Origin: Lotus japonicus
Taxonomy: Eukaryota; Streptophyta; Magnoliopsida; Fabales; Fabaceae
Reading direction: 5' to 3'
Assembly (NCBI RefSeq): GCF_012489685.1
Contig: NC_080041.1
Coordinates: 105,059,760 to 105,123,759, forward strand
DNA: 64,000 nucleotides
Made by a program: the position numbers and the translations under genes. The first letter of the stretch is position 1, and every line of letters begins with the position of its first letter. Below are positions 41,253 through 52,760 of the stretch, in pieces. The notes under the pieces are model-generated. The model saw only the letters and a program-made list of their open reading frames with translations. It ran no database searches and was not told the origin of the DNA.

Positions 41253-41478
41253 TGGACTGATATAGGCGAACCGGGTCATTTATTTTGGGCTTATCACTAT
41301 CATGTAACAAATGGGCCGGGTAACCCATGGTCCAGCCGGACCAAAACCCAAGTTATAAATAGAAGAGGACTGCCCAAGCGGCAGGGACCCTATCATTTTA
41401 CGCATTTTTACTTATCTTGTTTACTCGGTGTTCGCTCTCTATTTCGATTAGCCCGCTCAGTGGTTCCATACCGGAACA
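41253..41478 (+). repeat. 3' LTR of the Tat element
   Basis: 226 bp, the same as 31679-31904 except about two bases. TATAAATA at 41354-41361. Followed by the GCTAG duplication. Confidence 0.9.
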
Positions 41479-41483
41479 GCTAG

Positions 41484-41996
41484 CAAAAAAGAAGGTTAAC
41501 CTAAACAGTTAGAGCTTGATTCATCTATCGGTGGCATATGATCTGCATCATATCAACATCATATACAATGCTGTTAGAAATGAGAGTTATTTCCAATAAC
41601 TTCGATGAAAAAATTGTAAGGGGACAAAAAAAGACTGTTAAAATACCTATGATTAAGCTCACTCTTTTGTTTAACTTGCATACTACTGCAAATACCTACG
41701 AAAGATATTACAATATCATTTACAATCTTTCAAATATACTACTGCAAGAATCTAGTGACAAATTTTGCAAAATATTTTTGTGATAAAAATCTTTAGAGGA
41801 TTAATACGCCAATACCTCCCCACCTTTGGAAGACCAAATTAATATTTTACTTTATATTATTTTTTAATGCATTCTGTAATGTTTATTATAATATGTTAGT
41901 CATTTCTCCGGTTATAAATTTTTGTTTCTGCTGTAATTTTTTTTTTTGTTGAAGATTAAAAATGATGACTTGCTTTGTTTTTACATGTTGCACTAG
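41484..41996. other. Rest of NLR intron 1, with the conserved pre-exon block
   Basis: AT-rich. From about 41880 (ATAATATGTTAGTCATTTCTCC) to the acceptor GTTGCACTAG it matches the sequences before mini-exons 3, 4, 5 and 6, so the duplicated unit includes about 115 bp of intron upstream of each exon. Confidence 0.55.
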
Positions 41997-42083
41997 TTGA
42001 AGATGCTTATCAACCAATTGATTCTAGTATTGGCGGTTCAATTAACCATCAAGATAACGTTGAATCCAATTATTTAGTAGAAG
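41997..42083 (+). CDS. Linker mini-exon copy 1 (87 bp, phase 1-1)
   Basis: The acceptor TTGCACTAG and donor GAAG|GTATG frame an 87-bp exon reading EDAYQPIDSSIGGSINHQDN followed by VESNYLVE. Being symmetric in phase 1, it can be duplicated or skipped without a frameshift. It lies between the BED and NB-ARC exons and would add a short hydrophilic linker. I know of no named domain for it. Confidence 0.6.
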
Positions 42084-42224
42084 GTATGTATTTTTTTTAT
42101 GCATTGGAAAACTAACAAAAAGAAACACCAAGTATCTTATACATTTCTCCTATATTGATTTTTATAAAAAAAAATATTGTTGAAGTATAATAACGGTGGC
42201 CTTCTTTTTTACATGTTGCACTAG

Positions 42225-42305
42225 TTGCTCCTGAACTGATTGGTACTAATATTGGCGGTTCAATTAACCATCAAAGTAACGTTGAATTCAACTATTTTGT
42301 AAAAG
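42225..42305 (+). CDS. Linker mini-exon copy 2 (81 bp, phase 1-1)
   Basis: Acceptor GTTGCACTAG, donor AAAAG|GTACG. It reads APELIGTNIGGSINHQSNVE then FNYFVK. It shares IGGSINHQ and NVE with copy 1, with a shared intron sequence before it. Tandem position, 141 bp after copy 1. Confidence 0.6.
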
Positions 42306-45206
42306 GTACGTATCTAAACTACCAATCAATTGATTATTTTTAATAAGAAAAAATATTTTCCTTCTTACTCACATGCATAGTTTTAAGACTCGGCTCGGAC
42401 CGGCCGGTCCGACCGGTTCAACCGGGACTCGGTCACCTGATTGGTTCGAGCCACTCAATATATCGGTTAAGCAGTTGAACCGGTGAGAATCGGTTCCTAT
42501 CGCTCGACTTGGCAGTTAAACCGGTGACTCGCTCGGCCCGGTCGACCCAGAAAGTCCCAAGTTTTTTTTTCAGCCACCATTTATTCCGAAAAAATAAATA
42601 AAAAAAGTCCTCACCTGGATGCATATCCTAGGAAACCTTACCACTAGGCTATGCAAGTGTTTTGCAACGTATTTACAATATATTAAATATATAGTAAAAC
42701 AATTTAAATAAATTATAAAATAACCAAACCCACCAGCACAATCACAAAGGTGATAATTGTTACTGGTGCTATTTATTTTAATATATATTCTATTTGACAA
42801 TTATTTAAAATAAGTTATTTGTGTATTTTTTATTATGATTAAAGCGGAAGACTTATGATTTTTATAATACTAGTGTTTTTTTACCCGCGCGTTGCACGAG
42901 AAATATGTCTATCGTATTTGATACATCAATTGATACTTTGATTATTAAAAATATATTAAACAACAGATGAAATAGAAGAGTCATAAATCTTAAGCAAAGT
43001 GGACATAAAGACTGCTCTTCTAAGCCTGATCCATATCAACAGGAACTCGTTTCACATTATTCGTGAATATGAAGACAACATCACAAATCTTAGATATAAG
43101 GAATTGCCAACATATTAAACAACAACGCATCCATTGAATTGGCTTAGATCTCCAAATCACAATCTTGGCGGATTTTTTTATTAGTAGAGTATGACCTGCA
43201 TCACCAAACTTCATTTTCTATAACCAATAAATATGTGTGTATGTCCATGACTCTTGTTTTCTAGCACCGTTATGTTATCAAATCCATTAGTGTGAGTACA
43301 AAAACAACACATTCACCAGCCTATACAATGAGTAGTAAATGCTCTATAATTAATGCTATATAATTAATAAGTAACCAAAAATGATTAATCTTTAAGGTTA
43401 TGTTCTAACAGTCTATTGGAGATTAAGCTTCACATGTTACTGCACCTTCCCCACTTGAAGAATCTCAATCTTCCAAGAAAATTCACTTACAATCATCAAT
43501 AGAGATGTATCTCATTTGATAGTACACAAAGCCTGCATATAACAATAAAATCCATGAAAATCATTTCCTTAGTTTTGTTTAAATCTCAAGATTTATTCCC
43601 TTGATGAGAGTCTTCATTCGAAATTCAAGTAAAAAATATTAGAAGCTGGGTAAAAAAATATAGAATATTAAGCAAAAATTAGTAACAGCATTAGTTAACT
43701 TTTAAAACATGTTTTTTTACAACTTTGACTTGTTTAGTCTATTTTCTGTTAACAATCTCATTTATTGCAGCGAAGGGTGCAAACCTTATAATGAAGGGGT
43801 TAAAACAAAAAAAATCTAGGTTTAGACTATCATAACCCTTATCACGACACAGTCAGATACTGCAATACAATAAATCATTGGACTAATCATAATAATAATG
43901 GGAAAGAAATATTGTAAGAACTAAAATAAAAAAATGTTAGTCCATTAGAAAGTCAGGAGAAAAGCTAAAATTACCTCTTGAAGAGTAGCGCAGATTCAGC
44001 AGGTGGAAGCATGCAAGACATTGCTATCATCATTAGAAAATCAAGGGGAAGAGCTCTCATCTTTCTGATGTTTGAAATCAAATCGAATGAGTTTCCAGAG
44101 TGAGAGAGTCAAAGTCAGAAGCTAATGTAATTAAATTTGAATTTAAAATCAACAATATTTGGAAACAACAATAACATTATAATTTTCACATGATGGGGAG
44201 AGAAGGAAGTGGAAATGTATAATACCATTGTAGATATAGCCTTATACAACCAGCTCTTTGGTATGTTTCTCCTTAAGCTTAGCAGAAAGTTGAGAAACCT
44301 CTTAAACTCCACTTGCTTCTTCTTAGCTCGTTGCTCCCTTCTTCATTTCAAATTCCTTTTTCGGCCAAAAAAATTGTTGATTTATTAGCCAATCTAGAAA
44401 CATAAACTCAAAAAGCATGTAACTTCAACTTTTCACACAAACTTAATTCCAATCCTAATTGAAAAGCTATTAGTCCAGAAACATATCTCTGCTTATATTA
44501 GCCAATATAGTGCCAATCACTCCAAGAAAAAAAAGAGTTTGGTACATGATGAGCTTTATAAAAATGTTTAGTATCATCCACATGTTCTAAACTGTACTAA
44601 TATGCTTTTAGAAAAACCTAAAGATATTTCATGGTAGATAGACAAAATCATCTCTAAAAAGGCATCTTTAATGGGTTCCCACCCATTTGATTGTCTATTT
44701 ATGTCTATCATATAATATTAATCTAATGTGTCACAAAGTTTGCCCGTATTCAATAGTCAAAGTGATGCTATGCAAAACAAAGATTGATAGAAAGTTAGTC
44801 CTAATCTGAATGACTATAGGGGAATAGAATAGAATATTGGCTCAAGCTTCAATAAATAGAATGTATGTAATGAAAACCTTGTCGATAAGAAATTGTAAGT
44901 CGGCACATTCCATAACTGTACATGCTTAATCATGAATTTATACTGACCCTTCATGTCCTTCAATGGCCACCCGTGTACTCCTTCCATACATCTTTCACAA
45001 ATATCTGAAAATTCAAAAGCTCCCCTAATCAGCACAAAAAAACACATCAAGCAAAAACAAACACAGGGGAAAAGCTTTGCAAATAGGTCCAAGAAGAAAA
45101 TGAAAAAAAAAAATCATATATGACAAACAGAAAACTAAACACCATACCCTAAAAATGCCAAAGTTCAAAGAAGAACACAATCTTGGTTTTGTATGTTTAT
45201 TTGTTT

Positions 45207-45990
45207 AAAAATCGGTTTCAAGATTTGTTATGGAAATAAATTTTAGGTGAAGAAAAAATTTATTTTTTTAAAGCATTAAATAATTTTTTTGTTATTTTTA
45301 TTGAATTTTCGGATTTTTATTTAATTAAGGATTTTATGAGTTTTTATTATGATTTGGTAGTTTTTATTAATTAATTTTTATAGTATTTTAATTGAATTTT
45401 TAGTTTTTCATTTAATCTAGGTAAATCATAGACAATTAGGGCAAATATTTTAAAATTTTATGAAAAAGTTTCTTAGATTTAAAATTACATTTAAAAAATC
45501 GGTTTCTAGATTTGTTATGGAAATAAATTTTAGGTGAAGAAAAAGTTTATTTTTAGAGTATGAATTAAATTTTATGGTAATTTTATTTAATTTTCGGATT
45601 TTTATTTAATTCATAATTTTATGAGTTTTTATTGTGATTTGGTGAATTTTTTATAGTTTTTATTAATTAATTTTTATGGTATTTTTATTGAATTTTTTGG
45701 TTTTTTATTTAATCTAGTTAAATTTTAGATAATTAGGGCAAATACTCTAAATTAAAATAAAATATTTCTTGAAATTAAAATTAAATAAATAATAAGATAA
45801 ATTAAAATTAAATCAAGAAATAAACAACCTAAATCATAATCAAATCTAAAATTTAAAAGGTAATAAATAAAAATAGATAAAAACTACAAAAATCTAGATA
45901 ATCACAATAAAAACTCATAAAATCCTGAATTAATTAAAAATCCGAAAATTCAATAAAAATTAATTAATACTATAAAAATAAATCAAAAAT
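45207..45990. repeat. AT-rich direct repeats of about 287 bp plus an inverted copy
   Basis: Two direct copies begin ATCGGTTTC(A/T)AGATTTGTTA at 45211 and 45498. A third, inverted stretch at about 45890-45990 matches their middle (AAAACTCATAAAATCCTGAA). Confidence 0.65.
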
Positions 45991-46060
45991 ATATTAAGTT
46001 AAAATCAAGAAATAAAAAACCTAAATCCTAATCAAATTTAAAATTTAAAAATGTTTTTTT

Positions 46061-46161
46061 TTATGAGAATTAACCTGAGAATGACACGTGAAATTTTTTT
46101 TATGAGAATTAACGTGAGAATGACACGTCACTGAGAATTAACGTGAGAATGACACGTCACT
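46061..46161. repeat. Three-copy short tandem repeat
   Basis: The unit GAGAATTAACSTGAGAATGA followed by CACGT occurs three times, the last two adjacent with a CACGTCACT junction. Confidence 0.75.
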
Positions 46162-46449
46162 AAATCAGCCTTATAGGAGTTCTTCTTTTCTAATATATAT
46201 TGATTGATTGATATTGATATTGATTTTGTTGTAGTAAAATATTTTTTGTTGGTTGTTTAATTAGGTATTTTTTTTATGGTAATGATTTTAATTATAGAGT
46301 ATGGACTTATTAATAAGTGTTAGTTAATATTATTAATTTTTACAACTTTCTAAAATACACCGAGTTAAGCAATCGAACCAGTGACTCATTGACTCAGTAC
46401 CTCGATCGAGTCGATGACCAAACCGAAATCTTAAAACACTGCTCACATG

Positions 46450-47739
46450 TTTAAAATTGTTTTTAGCTGATTTAAACATGATTTTGATTCACTTTATTAA
46501 TTTCACCATTTTTCATTCTTTGCTTTTCTGATGTGCTCAAGTTTTAAAGTGGTGACAAAGAGATTTTACTGCCTTATAGTTGAGAGATTTATTGTAATGA
46601 TTGATACTAATACTGGTAACACTCATCAAAATTATACTTAATACTTTGTTTCTAGAAAACATTGTAGTTAACCTGTTTGATTGTGTTTTCATTTTTTTTT
46701 TTCAAAACAGTTTTGTAAAATAATTTTTAAAAACTACTTTTTAGAACAATATTAAAAAAAACTTGTTTGGTAATTAGATTTTAAAAACAGTTTTGGAAAT
46801 AAAAAAACAAAAAAACGTGTTTGATAAATTTATTTCAAAAACATGTTTTAGAAACAAAAAATAGAATACTCGTTTGGACGCCATCCTTAAGGAAAAAGGT
46901 TATTAATTTTTTTTTTAAAGATAAAAATGATTATATATGAATATATTAAATCAAATAATTTTCATCATAAGATTTTTGATAGTTTACTTCATACAATACT
47001 AAATCTGTGTTCTAATTTTTTTTTGGCCTTTTCTCCCTACGAAGTTCCTCCTCTTCCTGGGTGAAGTCCTTTTTTTAAAAAAATCCAAAGATTGTATTCA
47101 TAACTAGCACTCAAGGAAGTAGAAAGCAAGAAACCACACGCGAAGTGACAAACAAGTTGAGACCTCGATACAGCTCTTGCTTAAAGACTTACACAAAGAA
47201 ACATAAGTACCAAATACAAGATACATAACCAGCAAACAAAGAAACATAAGTACCAAATACAAGATACATAACCAACAAACAGATAGATAGTGAGGGGCAG
47301 GGGCACCCATCCAACTTGATCATCAGGGATCAATCTTCCACATCCCAATAATTTTATTGTAAGAATACCATTGTACCAGCCTTTAACCTGACATGGCTAC
47401 CCCCTCACCCTGTGGCGGAGCTAGAATTCTTATGAAGCCCGGGCAAGATTAAGGTTAAGTGTAACTGTCCACATCTAACATCTGACCCACATTTTTAAAT
47501 TGCGGTTGCGGTCGCGGTTGCAAGTGTTGCGGTCGCGGACATTGCAATGTTGCGGCTACTGCAGCGTAAATAGTCTGTTGCAATATCAAATATATCTCAT
47601 TCTCTATTAAAGTTGACCGATTATTAAACCGATCGAGACCCTAATTCAATGTTAAATAATAAACCTGTGGCTAAATCGTGATTTTATATTTAAATAATCT
47701 TTTGGCTAAAAAGCATTTTTAGCCCCTAATTTTTTAAGT
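46450..47739. other. Intron sequence with fragments of old repeats
   Basis: No coding frame. Features seen: an A/T-rich block with CAAAACAGTTTT-type motifs (46680-46870) that has a reversed counterpart near 50930-51010; a 46-bp direct repeat AACATAAGTACCAAATACAA at about 47195 and 47240; and a GCGGTTGCGGTCGCGG block (47500-47570) typical of transposon ends. Confidence 0.4.
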
Positions 47740-48187
47740 TTGTGCAAATTCTACCCCTACTCTATTTTTGTCTACGTTTCTACCCCTCATGTTTTCAAAC
47801 AGTGCACCCGTCTACCCCTCTGTCAGTCAGACTTTCTCAAGAGAGGTTTCTGAGTGGATTGGAGAGATGAATAGGAGTATATGAAGTTGATGATGATCTA
47901 GGAAATGATATTAATTAAATTTGCTTGATGTATATATCAATTATGTATGTAACTGAACTGGTTACATGCATGTTTTGTTACTTACAGGTCTTAAGTTTAA
48001 ATCTCCCTTGTCCATTTTTTCCAATTTCACTTGTAATTTCCACATGGCAAGTCCAAAAAATATTAAAAAAAGTCACATCAGCTCATTCTGTTAGTTTTTT
48101 AACGTCTGACTAACGGAGAGGTAGACGGTGCACTGTTTGAAAACATGATAGGTAGAAACATCGACAAAAATAGAGTAGGTGCACAAC
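47740..48187. mobile_element. Fold-back MITE with long inverted repeats
   Basis: Arms of about 85-90 bp (47740-47829 and 48105-48187) are inverted copies sharing CATGTTTTCAAACAGTGCAC and CTACTCTATTTTTGTC. The interior has no transposase. The flanking duplication is not clear. Confidence 0.65.
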
Positions 48188-48202
48188 TTTTCTTTATAAC
48201 TA

Positions 48203-48571
48203 GGATTATACCCGTGCGATGCACGGATCATTGCTTAGATTATTATGAGATTTGAATTATTGGCAGACGAAGACGCAGAAGCAATCAAAATTATTGGCAC
48301 ACATATAAAAATTTTATGTTTTCAAAACTTTAAGTGTTCATTATAGTAGAAAAGTAATTAACAAATTCATACAAACTTAACTAAATGATAATAACAAATT
48401 AAGGAGTAACAATGGATATAAGTTCAAAAAAACAATGGATATAAAGTTTTTTTTTAAACACTGGATATTTAATGTGATATATTCATTTGTATGCTCGGGC
48501 ATCAAGGGGATTAGTATGACTGTCAAAAAAAAGATGGATTAGTATGGCTATTGGATGTGCATATATATATG

Positions 48572-48620
<49 letters not shown>

Positions 48621-50070
48621 TGAGAAACTAAAAAATAACAGATTAGTTTCATGTTAGCTTCACATATCTTTTCTATGTTTTTTTTTTCAATAGCATTATA
48701 AAGATAATTTTACAAAATGTGGCAAATTTAACTGTAATGTGCTTTTTAAGTAGTTTGGATAAAAAAACTTGGTGCCAACAATAACAATATTAGTTTGTGA
48801 CTTTGAATTCTTGATTTAATCTGAAATAAATGAAAAAGATATCCGATTTAGTGAACAACTATCAGGAAGATTGCAAAACACTAACAATTGACACCTATAG
48901 AACTACACATAGATAAAACTATTAAAAAACATGCATAAGAAGTCATTGAAAAGAAACCTGTCAGAAGTCATTTTGTAAAACCAACTAACCAAGAAAAACA
49001 AACGTCCACATTGTCATTAAAAATCATATCAAATAAGTAAAAAGAGAATCCGTGAAAAGAGAATCCCTGAGTTATATCAGGATGCTACTTCTTGACCTGC
49101 TTTGCTCATGTTCTTTGCTAACAGTAGCCATTCTTGATTCTTCAGTTCCATTAACAGTAGACCTGTCAGAATGCAAGTATGGCTCAGTACTAAGCACTTA
49201 GTGCGAAGTTGGATATGGAGGAAGATCACAAGAAATTGCAGGTGACATAAGTACTCTCACTACCTGTATCTTTTACCCACATCAGGACCTTGGTATTGCA
49301 CTCGTGTAGGATGGCTTGACAAAAAAATATTAAGGAGTTCCCAAAAACTAACCAGTTGTGGATAATACTCAACCTGCATTGTGTAAGCAAACAAAAATGG
49401 AAAATTCAATAAAATCATCCAAGTTCAACTCACTGCGTTAATAGATCAATGAAGCTATATACTGATTTTAAGATGTAGGGTGGATTGACAATTTTCTTTT
49501 GTTCATGGTCTAAAAGGAAATCACACCATGTGATAAATGCTATGAAAAATTATCAACATATGGTAGTCACATGAACTGCACAATCAGAATCAAGACAACC
49601 ACACTTTGATAAAGCATTATGCACTGCTATATTTATCAGATGAATAATTGAGTAAAGGTTGTTCTTTTCATGGACAGATAATTAACAATCATCCATCATA
49701 TCATAAACTGTGTATGTCAACTAAGCACTCAATATTTTTTTAGAATCTACTTCAACTAAGCACTCAATATTTTTTTTTAGAAAGCAAAACAGTTTTATTG
49801 AGGACAAAGAAAGCTTGAGAACAACCTTCTCAAGGTAGGTGAAGTAAGGCTGCCAAAAAACACACAAGTAACCAGCATCACAAGAGCCAAAAAGAAAAGC
49901 AAACAAAACACAAAACAGGGAAACCATAAACAAAAGCAAATAACAGGGGCATAACTACAAAACACTTACAAAAAGAAAGAAAGTCCCCCTCAATGATAAA
50001 TCTACAACAACATGCTGATAAACTTAACATATTCAGAAACATTGGCATTAAGCAAAATGGCTTAATCAAC
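48203..50070. other. Non-coding content of the 41-bp-repeat segment
   Basis: An AT microsatellite lies at 48561-48619. On the minus strand around 49080-49180 a short open stretch reads LLMELKNQEWLLLAKNMSKA, followed by GQEVAS and a stop, which could be a captured gene end. No larger frame was found. Confidence 0.35.
48561..48619. repeat. (AT)n microsatellite
   Basis: Uninterrupted alternating AT over most of 59 bp, with TATGTATATATA and ATATACATATAT interruptions. Confidence 0.9.
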
Positions 50071-50111
50071 CATCGACAAAAATAGAGTAGGTGCACAACT
50101 TTTCTTTATAA

Positions 50112-51277
50112 TTCAATCAAGTAAACAATAAAGATATTTAGTCTAGAATGTTCATCTCACACACCGTGGTTACTGGTTAGTCAAAAAGCATAGAGTGACT
50201 AACGTATCTTTCTCAATAATCTCTGCATCCAGCATCATTCATCCTTCACTGCTCAACCATCCCAATTTTTTTCACAGTCACAACACAAGCCATGTCTCTT
50301 TCTCAACAATCTTTGTACCCACAATCTTTGCACCCAGATGCTATACCCATGAAGCAAAACCATCCTCATCAAACTAAACTCATATCTTACCTGAAAATCA
50401 AGAAATTTATCACAGAACCCAGAAATTTCCAATCATCTTCTTCTTCCTTCTCCTCCTTCTCCTTTTAAAACAAGTGTAGAACCAGATCCATGACTGACCC
50501 AGAAGCACAATGTCAAACAAAAAGTGAAAATCCAAACGAAACCCTTTTTCTGAAATATGTAAACCTCAATAGACCCAATACATTCAGAGAAACAAACGAA
50601 GAGGAAGAAAAGAGGCATCACCAAACATGCTAACTTCACCGAATCAATAACAGAGGAAAAAGAGGAGCAAATCCTTATCGGAAGAGAAATAAAAGAAGAG
50701 GAGTAAATTTGCCTTATAGCAAGAGAGAACGATTTCGGAGCGGCCAGTCAACAATGAGAAGCCATGTTCAGGATGCGGGGTCAGACTCAAATGAGCAAGT
50801 AAAGAGAAAGAAGATGTAGTAGAAACCAATATTTACAATAGTGCCATTAATGAAAAACAGGAAAACAACCCGTTCTCCATGTTTTTGCTATTTCCGGAAC
50901 AGAAATTTAAAAACAGGAAACAAAAACAATTTTTTTCTGTTCTGATTTTATTGTTTTAAAAACAAAAAAATTGAAAACAGTTTTCAAACAGTTTCTTTTA
51001 CTTTATTTTATTTTTTAAATTTTGTTTCTAAAAATTTAAAATTTTCTATTGTATTAATTGGTTGGTTTGCAAACCTTCCCGCTAACTTGCAGACTAGAGT
51101 AGTATGAACGCGAAATAATTAAATATTATGTCCGCTTATTTTGAAGACCAACCTGGTCCGGTCCATTTAAAAGTGGGCCACACAGATCGGGTAAAAAAGG
51201 ATCAAATTGGCATGCACACCCACCTTAAGTTTTTGACATATTGAAATGAGTGGTGTTATGCTCCTTAATCCTCATCA
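50112..51277. other. Intron sequence, no gene seen
   Basis: AT-rich with TCT-rich stretches on the + strand and several chance frames. AAACAGTTTTCAAACAGTTT-type motifs near 50975 may be one end of an old transposon (partner near 46680). Confidence 0.35.
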
Positions 51278-52164
51278 AATCTCACCCTATCAATTCAACG
51301 TCTGCTAGGGTTTGTCTACTGAGTGCTGCTTCTCCCCCTTGGGGGGTTCCTCCCCCTTTGGGGGACTTCTTCTCCTCTAGGGAGTTCTTTTCCTGCTTTA
51401 GGTAGGTTTCTTCCCACATCAGGTGGGTTTTCTTCCACATTAGGTGGATCCTTTACCCAAATAAGTGGGTTTGTTTTGGTTTTGTTCCTTGGCCATCACC
51501 ATCTTCCTCTAACCCCCGCCACCCTCTCCTCCACGGCCATTCCTGTCGCCGCCGCTGCCACCCTTGCCTCCTCTAGTCTTTTCCGCCGCCATCTACCACC
51601 GGGGTGTCAAAGCTCTAGATCTGGCACTGTTCTTCTCAGATCCGGGTTCTCTGATAATGCTTCAGTGATCTACAAGCCCGTTCCAGATGCTTTGGTGTTC
51701 TTGGCTCCCCTTTCCCAGTTCTGCAGCTCCTACTGCTGCCTGTATGGAATCTTCAAAAGTTCTCCTCTTTTCCTTATTCTCAGAGGTGCAGAGTTGACCC
51801 CTATTTGGTGCCGTTGAAGCATACTGGCTTCGCTTTTCGCCGCCGCAGTACAACTTCGGCAGAGCCGTTTTGTTGTAAAGAGGGAGCACTGGTTAAAAAT
51901 GTTGGTTTTTATCTGCTCAGAAGTTAATTGGCTCTCTGTTCATTTGGATTTTAGGGGCTTTTGTTGGGCTCTAGGGTTTTTACATCATGTTTTAGCTGAT
52001 TATTTCAGTTGAGTGTGCATGCTTGCGCTTAATTTTCTTATGTATTTGTGCATTGCGAATAGCGCTCTTAGAGAGTTTTCTCGCATGTTGTAAGTGCCGT
52101 TTGGCAAACCTCTGAGTTTTAATTCCATACATCTTTGACCAAAAAAAAAAAATCTCACCCTATC
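51278..52164 (+). mobile_element. Poly(A)-tailed retro-insertion with 14-bp target duplication
   Basis: The inserted 51292-52150 segment ends in an A-run and is flanked by AATCTCACCCTATC at 51278-51291 and 52151-52164, the hallmark of target-primed retrotransposition. The 5' part is GC-rich with CTGCTAGGGTTTG, CCCCCTTGGGGGG and GCCGCCGCTGCC stretches. The 3' part is T-rich like a 3' UTR. A 164-codon frame (51323-51817) has no recognisable domain. It may be an internally deleted LINE or a processed host transcript; I cannot tell which. Confidence 0.75.
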
Positions 52165-52195
52165 GAGTCACACCTTGATGTCGCATGGTTTTTAA

Positions 52196-52500
52196 CCCTA
52201 ACATTTTAATATTCAAAGTAATTTTAATATTTTGTTTAGGATCTTTTAATTCCGTTTATGATATTATCTTTTAAATTCCTTTAGAATCTTTTAAATTCGT
52301 TTAGGATCTTTTAATTTTATCTAGGATTATCTTTTATTTTCGTTTAAATTAAATCTGTTTGTTTTCTTTTAGGATATTTTCTTTTCCTATATTTTTTTTT
52401 GGTACATCGGAAAGATAAATTGCATCTGTTAGGAATCGAACCCTGGACCTCCCCCTTGAGCTATCATACGGGACCTATTTTTTGATAATAAAATTTGAGA
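52196..52500 (+). repeat. Old LTR fragment (family also at 55040 and 56430) with a SINE-like insertion
   Basis: Repeated TTTAGGATCTTTTAAT and TTAGGATATTTTCTTTTCCT phrases and GATAATAAAATTTGAGA match the LTR-like copies at 55040-55426 and 56430-56766. At about 52398-52475 it is interrupted by a minus-strand tRNA-like segment (box A TAGCTCAAG, box B GGGTTCGATTCC). Confidence 0.45.
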
Positions 52501-52691
52501 ATTTTTTATAATCATATTTTTGGCTTTGAAAGACATAAAGGTTTTTTTTTACAGAATTATGTCATGTTTGTCATAATATGATATAGTCATTTCTCCCATT
52601 ATTATCTTGAAAAAATATTGTTGGAAGTTTAAAAATGTTGATTAGATTTTGTTTTATATTTTTGTTTATGTTGCACTTATGTTGCTTGAAG

Positions 52692-52760
52692 GTGCTCCTG
52701 GAATGATTAGTACTAATATTGGTGGTCCAGTTAATCATCAAGATACTGTTGAATATGGAG
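52692..52760 (+). CDS. Linker mini-exon copy 3 (69 bp, phase 1-1)
   Basis: Acceptor TTGCTTGAAG, donor GGAG|GTAAAT. It reads APGMISTNIGGPVNHQDTVE then YG. It shares the IGG-x-x-N-H-Q-x-x-VE core with copies 1, 2 and 6. The 120 bp before and the intron after it are also duplicated elsewhere. Confidence 0.6.

Larger units (their letters stand above)
31679..41478 (+). mobile_element. Tat-type Ty3/gypsy LTR retrotransposon in intron 1 of the NLR
   Basis: Two 226-bp LTRs (31679-31904, 41253-41478) differ at about two positions. GCTAG is duplicated at 31674-31678 and 41479-41483. The + strand carries gag, protease, reverse transcriptase, two RNase H regions and integrase, typical of the Tat clade. 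Between pol and the 3' LTR is a spliced antisense gene. The LTRs are very short for a 9.8-kb element. The pol frame is broken in several places. Confidence 0.92.
42870..46205 (-). mobile_element. Helitron-like element inside the hAT element
   Basis: At 42870 the minus-sense end reads a GC-rich hairpin (CGTGCAACGCGCGGG), an A-run, then CTAG followed by T, which is the classic Helitron 3' end. The likely 5' end is near 46200, where the minus sense reads TATATATTAGAAAAGAAGAA. The interior has tandem and inverted AT-rich repeats (45207-45990) and a 3-copy repeat at 46061-46161. No Rep/helicase frame is seen. The 5' boundary is uncertain. Confidence 0.45.
42376..46441. mobile_element. hAT-type DNA transposon, non-autonomous, with nested insertions
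   Basis: The 8-bp duplication CTCACATG (42368-42375 and 46442-46449) flanks ends CATAGTTTTAAGACTCGG and, reverse complemented, CAGTGTTTTAAGATTTCGG. Eight-base duplications and CA-starting ends with this GTTTTAAGA core suit hAT. The subterminal regions are rich in CGGTTC/ACCGG motifs (42390-42545, 46365-46430). No transposase frame is present. Most of the 4 kb is other repeats, including a Helitron-like insertion. Confidence 0.75.
48159..50111. repeat. 41-bp direct repeats flanking a 1.87-kb segment with a Helitron-type end
   Basis: The same 41 bases (starting CATCGACAAAAATAGAGTAG) occur at 48159-48199 and 50071-50111. Right after the first copy is CTAG and a GC hairpin (CCCGTGCGATGCACGG), a reversed Helitron 3' end. 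The first copy is part of the MITE arm; the second is isolated. Confidence 0.6.

Noticed and set aside
45207..46161. CRISPR-like or satellite array
   Set aside because: Only two or three copies with no spacer pattern, inside a eukaryotic transposon.
48561..48619. Promoter TATA elements
   Set aside because: It is a plain AT microsatellite with no gene beside it.
51323..51817. 164-codon + strand frame in the retro-insertion
   Set aside because: Repetitive proline/leucine/glycine content from GC-rich repeats, with no recognisable domain.
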